Positions 14,109 to 20,047 of a stretch of DNA of 20,047 bases are shown in pieces. The translations under genes were made by a program, and so were the position numbers. Within the stretch, counting starts at the first letter, position 1. Each line of letters begins with the position of its first letter. The notes below the pieces were generated by a model. That model did not search any database. It was not told the DNA's origin and saw nothing but the letters and a program-made list of their open reading frames with translations. This DNA comes from an uncultured Bacillota bacterium (lineage in GTDB: Bacteria; Bacillota; Clostridia; Tissierellales; Tissierellaceae): NCBI GenBank assembly GCA_937951995.1, contig CALGAG010000225.1, positions 1 through 20,047 on the forward strand, given 5' to 3'.

Positions 14109-15268
14109 AAGTATTCCCTTGTCTCTATTGGAAGGCCTTTCTTTGCCAATCTTCTTTCAACATTGTCCTTAATGATTGAGTAGATGAACACAAATAGAGG
14201 TACTCCAATTATCAGCCCCACAAAGCCAAGAAGCTTTCCTGCAATCAGCAATGAGAATAGAATCCAGAAGGCTGATATGCCCAGGGAATCCCCAAGGATC
14301 TTTGGCCCAAGTATGTTGCCGTCAAACTGCTGAAGCAGAATTACTATAACTATAAACCACAGGGCTTGAATCGGTGAGACAATTGCAATAATGAAGACTC
14401 CAGGCACTGCTCCGATAAATGGTCCAAAGAAGGGGATGATATTTGTAACCCCGATGATAAATGATACAAGGATCGGGAAAGGCATCTTGAATATCAATAG
14501 TATGATATAGGTCAGAATGCCAATGATAAAGGAATCCAAAATCTTTCCACTAAGGAATCTTCCGAAAATCGTATCTGCCCTTCTTGCCAGCTCCAGTGTC
14601 CTGTTTGCCCTGGGGCCATGGAAAATGGAGTAGACCACCTTTCTACCTAGTGCCCTGAACCTGTCCTTGTCAAAGAGCAGGTAAACAGACACCACAAGAC
14701 CAATTGCTATGTTCCAGATGCTTGCCAGGATCACACCAACAATGCTCCCAATAACTGGAATCAAACCCGTGACAAATCCCAATGCGTTGTCGAGAACACC
14801 ATTCCACCAATCCACAATATATTGAAGGTAATCCTCCCTTATATGGAGTCTTTGGATCTGGTCAGTGACCCAAAGGGATATGCTGTCAAAATTATCTGTG
14901 ACAAGGGTGACAAGCCTTGCTACGGATGCTATTAGCTGTGGAATGATAATGATGGCGAACAGGTAAATAAGGGTACCAATTACAGCATAGGTTAAAATCA
15001 TTCCAATTGTACGCCTCAGTCTTGGTATCTTTCCCTTTGTGATGACCGGGTCAAGGATGTACTTCTCAATCATCTCCAGAATAAAGTTAAACAGGTATGC
15101 CATTACAGCACCGATTATTATGGGCTGGAGGGCGCCTAGGAACCAGGAGACCTTTTCGCTGAATATTGTAAAGTCAGATGCGATCAGATAAAATAGGATA
15201 CTCAGACATGTGACCACCAGGGCATATGCAGCTATTGTAAGATATCTAACATTCCACTCAATCTTCAT
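14105..15268 (-). CDS. AI-2E/PerM-family membrane permease
   Basis: This 387-residue integral membrane protein has about seven or eight hydrophobic segments (near 12-32, 45-65, 88-112, 170-198, 245-300, 300-315 and 335-375). The family motifs NIIPFFGPFIGAVPG (276-290) and DGNILGPKILGDSLGIS (316-332) are clear. Family members include AI-2 exporters and sodium/proton antiporters, so the substrate cannot be stated. The ATG at 15268 overlaps the upstream TGA as ATGA, implying coupled translation; an earlier in-frame ATG at 15295 lies inside the upstream gene. It is the last gene of the six-gene minus-strand unit. Confidence 0.9.
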   Translation of the reverse strand: MKIEWNVRYLTIAAYALVVTCLSILFYLIASDFTIFSEKVSWFLGALQPIIIGAVMAYLFNFILEMIEKYILDPVITKGKIPRLRRTIGMILTYAVIGTLIYLFAIIIIPQLIASVARLVTLVTDNFDSISLWVTDQIQRLHIREDYLQYIVDWWNGVLDNALGFVTGLIPVIGSIVGVILASIWNIAIGLVVSVYLLFDKDRFRALGRKVVYSIFHGPRANRTLELARRADTIFGRFLSGKILDSFIIGILTYIILLIFKMPFPILVSFIIGVTNIIPFFGPFIGAVPGVFIIAIVSPIQALWFIVIVILLQQFDGNILGPKILGDSLGISAFWILFSLLIAGKLLGFVGLIIGVPLFVFIYSIIKDNVERRLAKKGLPIETREYF

Positions 15269-16245
15269 ACCCTGTCTCTCACCTCCCGGGTCCATCCAAA
15301 AATTCCTCCTGTATGTATAAAGAGGATATTTTCATAATCATCCAGGTTTCCTGCCTCTATCTCCTTGACCAAGCCATACATGGCCTTGCCTGTGTAGACA
15401 GGGTCCAGAACAAGGCCTTCCAACCTTGCAAGCCATTTGATGAAATGGAGCTCCTCATCCCTGCTCATCGCATAGCCAAGACCAGGATACCCATCAATTA
15501 TCTGTATGTCCCTTTCATCTGTTTCAAATGCAAGGTCTGTGTATTCTTCCATTTCCTGGAGAAGGGCCACTACCCTTTCCTTAAAGTAGTCAGCAGTTGA
15601 GGAAATGTTTATTCCAATAACATCCCTCTGACTTCCATCCTGACAGTTTCCGGCGTAGAGGCCTGCAAATGTTCCTCCCGAGCCAACCGTTGCAATAATG
15701 GCATCAAACTTAAGGCCCAGCATCCTTTCCTGTTCAACTATTTCATTATATGCATTTAGGTAGCCGAAGGACCCAATTCCATTTGATGCCCCTACAGGCA
15801 GGATATATCCTTTTTTGCCTTCCTGGGCTAGCCTGGCCCTTATGTCCTCCATAATTCCGTCAAGGGACTCCTCAAACTCCTCAGGGGTTACAAATACAAC
15901 CTGGGCACCCATAAGGGTTTCAAGGAATAGATTTCCTTCACGGTCCTCCCTATCCTCACCTCTAAGGACTAGTGTACACCCCATTCCAAGCTTTGCTGCA
16001 ACGGCTGCAGTGGCCCTGGCGTGATTTGACTGTATTCCCCCACAGGTGATCAGATGATTGCATCCAAGTTCAAGAGCTTCCATAACAGCAAACTCAAGCT
16101 TTCTCACCTTGTTTCCAGATACCTCCATCCCGGTCTGGTCATCCCTTTTTATCCAGATGTTCCTGCCCAGCTCCTGGCTAAGTCTCTCAAGCTTTTCAAT
16201 TTTTGTAGGTAAATTTGCCAATCTGATTCTTTCAGGCATTTTCAT
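15265..16245 (-). CDS. PLP enzyme of the D-cysteine desulfhydrase / ACC deaminase family
   Basis: This 326-residue fold-type II pyridoxal-phosphate enzyme has IWIKRDDQTGMEVSGNKVRK near the N-terminus; the Lys in SGNK (Lys46) is the expected PLP-binding lysine. GGIQSNHARA follows, where substrate carboxylate is bound, then GSGGTFAGLYAG for the phosphate and HTGGIFG near the end. The D-cysteine desulfhydrase reaction (D-cysteine to pyruvate, sulfide and ammonia) is more likely in an anaerobe than ACC deamination, but sequence alone does not decide. I chose the ATG at 16245, 7 bases after AGGAGG; an ATG at 16251 touches that site. The next gene overlaps by 4 bases. Confidence 0.88.
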   Translation of the reverse strand: MKMPERIRLANLPTKIEKLERLSQELGRNIWIKRDDQTGMEVSGNKVRKLEFAVMEALELGCNHLITCGGIQSNHARATAAVAAKLGMGCTLVLRGEDREDREGNLFLETLMGAQVVFVTPEEFEESLDGIMEDIRARLAQEGKKGYILPVGASNGIGSFGYLNAYNEIVEQERMLGLKFDAIIATVGSGGTFAGLYAGNCQDGSQRDVIGINISSTADYFKERVVALLQEMEEYTDLAFETDERDIQIIDGYPGLGYAMSRDEELHFIKWLARLEGLVLDPVYTGKAMYGLVKEIEAGNLDDYENILFIHTGGIFGWTREVRDRV

Positions 16246-16264
16246 AACCATACCTCCTGGATTT

Positions 16265-16873
16265 TTAATCTATTGACCCAAACTCGCTGAATGGAAATAT
16301 TCTAAAAGCAACCTTACCCTTAACCTGCTGGATGTCAACAAATCCTATGCTTCGGCTGTCTAGGCTGTTCTCCCTGTTGTCGCCAAGTACAAATATCTTG
16401 TCTTCCGGAACGGACCAGCTGGTCTCTGCCCTTGAATAGGTCATTTTGTCAATGTAGGGCTCCTGGAGCCTTTCACCGTTGACAAAGACCTCTCCATCAA
16501 TAAGCTCAACCTGGTCTCCACCCACTGCAATAACTCTCTTTATGAGAAGGTTCTTCTCAGCACTGCCAGTCAGTCTAAACCTCAGGCTGTTTCTGATGTC
16601 GCTGATTTCGTTTATCATATTTCTTATGATTCCCTTTTCTATGGGGTTCTTGTCAAATATTATCACATCCCCCCTATTAGGACCTGTGAAGAAGTAACCG
16701 ACCCTGTTTACAATAAGCCTGTCTCCCTGGCTGAAGGTTGGTTCCATGGACTGCTCCATGACCATGGTCATGGAAACTATGTTTGATATTATGAAAAGTG
16801 CAACCAGAAGTGCAACTCCAAGGGACACGATCCAACTGAAAATCTCCCCCACTATACTTTTACCATTACCCAT
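16265..16873 (-). CDS. lepB: Signal peptidase I
   Basis: Signal peptidase I removes signal peptides from exported proteins at the outer face of the membrane. The protein has one N-terminal membrane helix (about 15-36). The Ser/Lys dyad is visible: Ser42 in MEQSMEPTF and Lys112 in LLIKRVIAVGGD. The final box is GDNRENSLDSRSIGF (164-178). At 202 residues it is the short Gram-positive form. I chose the ATG at 16873, with GAAGGGA 9 bases upstream; the ATG at 16882 directly follows that site and would have no spacer. It sits 10 bases after the DUF2500 gene's stop codon region, within the six-gene unit. Confidence 0.95.
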   Translation of the reverse strand: MGNGKSIVGEIFSWIVSLGVALLVALFIISNIVSMTMVMEQSMEPTFSQGDRLIVNRVGYFFTGPNRGDVIIFDKNPIEKGIIRNMINEISDIRNSLRFRLTGSAEKNLLIKRVIAVGGDQVELIDGEVFVNGERLQEPYIDKMTYSRAETSWSVPEDKIFVLGDNRENSLDSRSIGFVDIQQVKGKVAFRIFPFSEFGSID

Positions 16874-16891
16874 TTGATTCATTCCCTTCAG

Positions 16892-17260
16892 TTATAAGTC
16901 AGTAAACCTGTCAAAACTGTGGAATCTGGTTCCTTGAAAAACCAAAACCCCACCATCGCCTTCAACCATCATTCCATACTCCTCTCCCCTTACCTGGAGC
17001 TCAAGCCTGTCTCCACTGTCAAACTGAAAGGTGACAAAATAGCTGGTGTGACCGGTTCTCATGGCATGATTGTTATGGTTGTTTGCAGACCTACTGAAAT
17101 TTTCTCGCTTTGATACAACTGTTGCGTTTACATTTAGAATCGGTTGATCGTTGTTCTTTTTCCATCCCACCAGGCCTTTAATCAAGGTGACTGCGATTAC
17201 AGCGAAAATCAGCAGGAAAAATACAGGAAAAAGCATAAATATAAAATTAAAGCTGCTCAT
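16892..17260 (-). CDS. DUF2500-like membrane protein
   Basis: This 122-residue protein has one N-terminal membrane helix (about 7-29) and then a soluble beta-rich domain. It reads LNVNATVVSKRENFSR, then YFVTFQFDSGDRLELQV and EGDGGVLVFQGTRFHSFDRF. This matches the pattern of the DUF2500 family of single-pass envelope proteins, whose function is unknown. The ATG at 17260 has GGAGGT 5 bases upstream. It lies between the histidine phosphatase and signal peptidase genes. Confidence 0.8.
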   Translation of the reverse strand: MSSFNFIFMLFPVFFLLIFAVIAVTLIKGLVGWKKNNDQPILNVNATVVSKRENFSRSANNHNNHAMRTGHTSYFVTFQFDSGDRLELQVRGEEYGMMVEGDGGVLVFQGTRFHSFDRFTDL

Positions 17261-17276
17261 TGTATACCTCCATTAA

Positions 17277-17882
17277 TTACAAACGAAAATGTGATGTGTC
17301 CCCTTCAAGCTCCACTTGCCAGAAATCTCCTACCCTATTGAATATGCTAAGTGATGTCCCCGGGAAAACCGGAAGCTTCGAAATGGATGCCCTTGGCATC
17401 CCCTTAAGTATTGTCACAAGTGCCTTTATGGTGACTCCATGAGCCACAATCAGAGCATTTTGTGCCCCCGAGTCAACCACTATCTGAAGGCCCTTTTCAA
17501 CCCTGTCAAAAAGCTCATCGATGGATTCCCCACCATAGGACCTGTACTCCATGGGGCTGTTCATGTAATTGTGGAATTCCTTACCATACTTCTCCTTTAT
17601 GTCCACAAGCTTCATGCCTTCCCATTGTCCAAATGCAATCTCCCTGAGCTCCATAATCTTGTTAATCTCAATATCCCTATCTCCAACTACAATCTCCGCG
17701 GTCTTGACCGCCCTGTATTGGTCACTGGTAAAAACCCCGTCAAAATCTATATTCCTTACTGCATCCCTAAGCTGTTCAGCCCCCTTAAGTCCCCTTGGGG
17801 TCAATGGTGAGTTCATCCAGCCCTGTAGCCTACCCTCAGTGTTCCACTGGGTCTGTCCATGTCTTGTTATAAATAATCTCAA
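17277..17882 (-). CDS. Histidine phosphatase family protein (phosphoglycerate mutase-like)
   Basis: The 201-residue protein opens with LFITRHGQTQWN; His8 is the phosphorylated histidine. Arg57 in SDQYRA, Glu81 in LREIAFGQWEG and His148 in VAHGVT complete the active site. This branch includes cofactor-dependent mutases, PhoE-type broad phosphatases and alpha-ribazole phosphatase (CobC). The length and FGQWEG motif favour a phosphatase over the glycolytic mutase, and no cobalamin genes are near. The start is TTG at 17882, with GGGAGG 7 bases upstream; a nearby ATG is out of frame. Substrate unknown. Confidence 0.87.
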   Translation of the reverse strand: MRLFITRHGQTQWNTEGRLQGWMNSPLTPRGLKGAEQLRDAVRNIDFDGVFTSDQYRAVKTAEIVVGDRDIEINKIMELREIAFGQWEGMKLVDIKEKYGKEFHNYMNSPMEYRSYGGESIDELFDRVEKGLQIVVDSGAQNALIVAHGVTIKALVTILKGMPRASISKLPVFPGTSLSIFNRVGDFWQVELEGDTSHFRL

Positions 17883-17897
17883 CTCATTTCCTCCCTG

Positions 17898-18401
17898 CTA
17901 AAATTCCTCTGCCAGGTCCTCAAGGGCCTTGTCGCAAACTCTGTAAACCGTCCACTCGTCCATTGGGATGGCTCCGATGCTCTTGTAAAAGTCTATGGAA
18001 GACTTGTTCCAGTCAAGACACCACCACTCAAACCTTCCACAGCCCCTATCAAGAGCCAGTTTTGCCAGGTATGAAAGAAGTAGCTTGCCTATGCCCTTTC
18101 CCCTCATTTCAGGTCTTACATACAGGTCCTCAAGATAGAGTCCCGGTCTACCAAGGAAGGTTGAGAAGTTATGGAAGAACAGGGCAAAGCCTACAGGCTC
18201 TCCCTGGTATTCTGCAATGACAACCTCAGCAGCCCGTCTTTCAAAAAGGCTTTCCCTTAAAATCTCCTCCGTTGCAACTACCTCATGAAGGAGCTTCTCG
18301 TAGTCAGCCAGCTCCTTTATAAATCTAAGTATCAAGGAAAGGTCCTCTTCCTTTGCCAATCTCAGTGTTACATCTTCAATTCTCGTTTCTATTCTGTCCA
18401 T
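17898..18401 (-). CDS. GNAT acetyltransferase, diamine/thialysine acetyltransferase-like
   Basis: This 167-residue protein should transfer acetyl from acetyl-CoA to an amine. The acetyl-CoA loop is RGKGIG (100-105) in VRPEMRGKGIGKLLL. The following EWWCLDWNKSSIDFYKSIGA region resembles spermidine/spermine and thialysine acetyltransferases, so a small polyamine-like substrate is a reasonable guess. I chose the ATG at 18401, with GAGAGGGG upstream; an ATG six codons earlier overlaps that ribosome site. It is the first gene of the six-gene minus-strand unit, 15 bases ahead of the phosphatase. Confidence 0.87.
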   Translation of the reverse strand: MDRIETRIEDVTLRLAKEEDLSLILRFIKELADYEKLLHEVVATEEILRESLFERRAAEVVIAEYQGEPVGFALFFHNFSTFLGRPGLYLEDLYVRPEMRGKGIGKLLLSYLAKLALDRGCGRFEWWCLDWNKSSIDFYKSIGAIPMDEWTVYRVCDKALEDLAEEF

Positions 18402-18438
18402 CAAGCCATCCCCTCTCAAATAATACTCAATTAAGTAG

Positions 18439-18447
18439 ATTATATCA
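18439..18447 (-). promoter_or_regulatory. Predicted extended -10 promoter for the six-gene unit
   Basis: The minus strand reads TGA then TATAAT, an extended -10. No good -35 is seen 16-18 bases upstream, which is common for this promoter type. It lies about 38 bases before the first start codon at 18401. Confidence 0.55.
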
Positions 18448-18530
18448 CAAGGACGACCTTAATTGGCAGAGTAAATAAACACTATTTCAATAATTCAGAC
18501 CATTTCTGGGTAACTATGGATTAGATGACA

Positions 18531-18538
18531 AAGGAGGT
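18531..18538 (+). promoter_or_regulatory. Ribosome binding site fixing the TTG start of the dehydratase
   Basis: AAGGAGGT lies 7 bases before TTG at 18546. The in-frame ATG at 18525 precedes this site and has no ribosome site of its own, so the shorter TTG-initiated protein is preferred. Confidence 0.8.
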
Positions 18539-18545
18539 GTTCAAT

Positions 18546-18872
18546 TTGACCGATCTTTCAAATAAGAAATGTACCCCTTGCGAGGTTGGGGCAATACCCC
18601 TTCAGCCGGTGGAGATTAAGAACATGCTTAAGGACCTTGAGGAGGGGTGGACCAGTGAGGATGACAAGTCCATCCAAAAAACCTTCAAGTTCGATGACTT
18701 TATGGGGGCAATGGGTTTTGCCAACAGGATTGCAGACCTTGCAGAAGAGGAGGGCCATCACCCAACCCTTACTGTATCCTGGGGCAAGCTTAAGGTTAAT
18801 CTTATGACCCACAAGATCAAGGGACTTCACGAGAATGACTTTATCCTTGCAGCAAAAATTGACAAGCTTTAA
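18546..18872 (+). CDS. Pterin-4a-carbinolamine dehydratase (PCD/DCoH)
   Basis: The classical enzyme dehydrates 4a-hydroxytetrahydropterin made by aromatic amino acid hydroxylases. The 108-residue protein has the family length, and the active-site signature EEEGHHPTLTVSWGKLKV is present: His71 and His72, then His89 in LMTHKIKG. An N-terminal Cys pair (Cys9, Cys12 in KKCTPCEVG) resembles the CxxC seen in many bacterial members. No aromatic hydroxylase or pterin gene is in the window, so the physiological role is open; molybdopterin-related roles have been proposed for orphan members. It is a single-gene plus-strand unit. The start is TTG at 18546. Confidence 0.9.
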   Translation: MTDLSNKKCTPCEVGAIPLQPVEIKNMLKDLEEGWTSEDDKSIQKTFKFDDFMGAMGFANRIADLAEEEGHHPTLTVSWGKLKVNLMTHKIKGLHENDFILAAKIDKL

Positions 18873-18874
18873 AG

Positions 18875-18915
18875 AAAAACCGTACCTTCAGTAAATAGGA
18901 GGTACGGCATTTTTT
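18875..18915. terminator. Bidirectional intrinsic terminator
   Basis: CCGTACCT (18880-18887) pairs with AGGTACGG (18900-18907). On the plus strand six T follow at 18910-18915; on the minus strand a T-run (complement of 18875-18879) follows. It serves both the dehydratase and the convergent AbgT-like gene. Confidence 0.88.
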
Positions 18916-18919
18916 GTTC

Positions 18920-19996
18920 CTATGGGATTGTGTAGTAGATTCCTCCACCTGGTCCAAGTGGAATGTTGAAAACCATGAATATTATCAAAAGAACTGTCCA
19001 CATAACAAAGAAGACTATTGAATATGGCAACATGTTTGAAATCATTGTACCCATTCCTACGTTCTTGTCATACTTCCTGGCAAATGCAAGAAGGATTGGG
19101 AAGTAGGGCAGGAGCGGTGTCAGCGGGTTTGTTATTGAATCTCCGATTCTGTATGCCATCTGTGAAAGGGCTGGGTCAAAATCAAGAAGCATGAACATTG
19201 GAACAAATATTGGTGCCATGATGGCCCATTTGGCAGATGCACTTCCAACGAATATGTTTATAAGAGCAGAAATTCCAATAAATCCTACTATAAGTCCGAT
19301 TCCTGTGAGCCCGGCGGCCTTAAGGGTCTCAGCGCCCTTCACTGAAAGTACAATTCCCAGATTGCTCCAGTTGAAATAGGCCAGAAACTGGGATGCCACA
19401 AATGCAAGGACTATGTATGGTCCCATGTCCCTCATTGATTCTCCCATCATCCTGGCAGCTTCCTTGTCGTTCTTGATGGAGCCTGTTATCTTTCCATATA
19501 CAATTCCCGGCACAAAGAAGATAATGGTGATTAGTGGAACAATCCCCTGCATAAGTGGTGACGCATACGCAAGTATTGATCCTGTTGCTGGATCTGCCAT
19601 AAATGAATTCTCACCTATACTCAAGAGTACTATTGAAAGAAGCATTGCAAGAAATGATATTCCTGCCCATTTTAGCCCCTTTGGCTCATTTTCGTTCTCC
19701 TCGACCTCCATTTCCATGGCAAGCTCCTCTGTGGGCTCGTAGGATGGAAATCTTGGAGCAACGATTTTTTCAGTTACCAAAGCTCCCAAGACAACCAGCA
19801 TTGGAACTGATGCCATTATGAAGTATAGATTCATTGCTGGTGTTCCCTGATAGGATGGGTCAATTACCTGTGCTGCCGGGATCGTGAAACTGGCTGCAAG
19901 TACGTCTGACATGTTGACCATTATGTTGGCTGCAAAGCCTCCTGCAACACCGGCATAGGCTGCAAACATGCCAATGAGGGGGTGTCTTCCAAAATT
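18920..19996 (-). pseudogene. AbgT-family transporter, N-terminally truncated
   Basis: The frame matches the C-terminal two thirds of AbgT-type transporters (p-aminobenzoyl-glutamate or related export/uptake). It starts at FGRHPLIGMFAAYAGVAGGF, the counterpart of the AVGRHPVAGLLAAIAGVG stretch near residue 150 of E. coli AbgT. It runs through YFIMASVPMLVVLGALVTEK, SASAKWAIMAPIFVPM and GDSITNPLTPLLPYFPI to a normal end. About 150 N-terminal residues are missing. The same frame has a TGA at 20006-20008. The first ATG is at 19969, with no ribosome site. A truncated, probably non-functional gene or an assembly junction is the likely reading. Confidence 0.75.
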
Positions 19997-20047
19997 AATC
20001 CCTATTCAAATAATCAACCGCTACCTGAGCCAAGGCTTCCATTGAAA
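19995..20047 (-). CDS. C-terminal end of an unidentified protein, cut by window edge
   Basis: Only 16 codons and a TAA stop (19995-19997) are visible, reading SMEALAQVAVDYLNRD. Helix-like composition suggests real coding. Ends of M20-family peptidases can look similar, and such genes often neighbour AbgT transporters, but 16 residues are too few to assign. The stop overlaps the start of recognisable AbgT sequence, so it abuts the truncation point directly. Confidence 0.45.
   Translation of the reverse strand, partial: SMEALAQVAVDYLNRD

Noticed and set aside
18450..18462. An AAGG...CCTT near-palindrome upstream of the six-gene unit
   Set aside because: Arms are only four to five bases with a mismatch, too short to separate from chance.
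1..20047. CRISPR arrays, tRNA/rRNA genes, insertion sequences or phage genes
   Set aside because: No regular repeats, cloverleaf-like segments, transposase or integrase motifs were recognised on either strand.

Overview
The window looks like a chromosome segment from a low-to-moderate GC Gram-positive anaerobe of the class Clostridia. The evidence is the CtsR/McsA/McsB/ClpC stress operon, a CarD regulator, YacL, Firmicute-type promoters (TTGACA/TATAAT), strong AGGAGG ribosome sites, frequent TTG starts and a c-di-GMP-I riboswitch. I cannot name a genus. No rRNA, tRNA, CRISPR array, insertion sequence or prophage gene was seen. Almost everything is conserved chromosomal housekeeping.

Layout. 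(1) 1-2883, minus strand: carD, yacL, ispD and ispF (cut by the window edge), a regulator plus the middle MEP isoprenoid enzymes, read from a near-consensus promoter at 2919-2947. (2) 3104-3511, plus strand: a small Cys-rich clostridial protein of unknown function with its own consensus promoter, closed by a strong hairpin terminator. (3) 3568-9390, minus strand: ctsR-mcsA-mcsB-clpC-radA, the protein-arginine-phosphorylation/Clp proteolysis operon with a CtsR operator just ahead of ctsR. The disA gene that follows radA in Bacillus subtilis is absent here. (4) 9462-10435, minus strand: a secreted transglutaminase-like protein whose leader carries a c-di-GMP-I (GEMM) riboswitch abutting the ribosome site. 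(5) 10498-12685, minus strand: a stand-alone EF-G-like GTPase of the EF-G2 type. (6) 12743-14108: an AlkA-type DNA glycosylase plus a DsrE-like protein on the minus strand, divergent from a YgbA-family (nitrosative-stress-linked) gene. (7) 14105-18444, minus strand: a tight six-gene unit, GNAT acetyltransferase, histidine phosphatase, DUF2500 protein, signal peptidase I, D-cysteine desulfhydrase-family PLP enzyme and AI-2E/PerM-family permease. (8) 18546-18872, plus strand: pterin-4a-carbinolamine dehydratase, sharing a bidirectional terminator with (9) 18920-20047, minus strand: the C-terminal two thirds of an AbgT-family transporter, whose missing N-terminus is replaced by the tail of another ORF.

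How they work together. The CtsR operon is a complete arginine-phosphorylation quality-control system: McsB (with McsA) marks proteins, ClpC unfolds them, and CtsR represses the operon until heat or McsB relieves it. The most informative accessory signals are the riboswitch-controlled transglutaminase (a c-di-GMP output, plausibly at the cell surface), the missing disA with a convergent unknown gene in its place, the truncated abgT junction, and a perfect inverted repeat between carD and the unknown gene. I did not find a multi-gene system that I could defend as wholly new.
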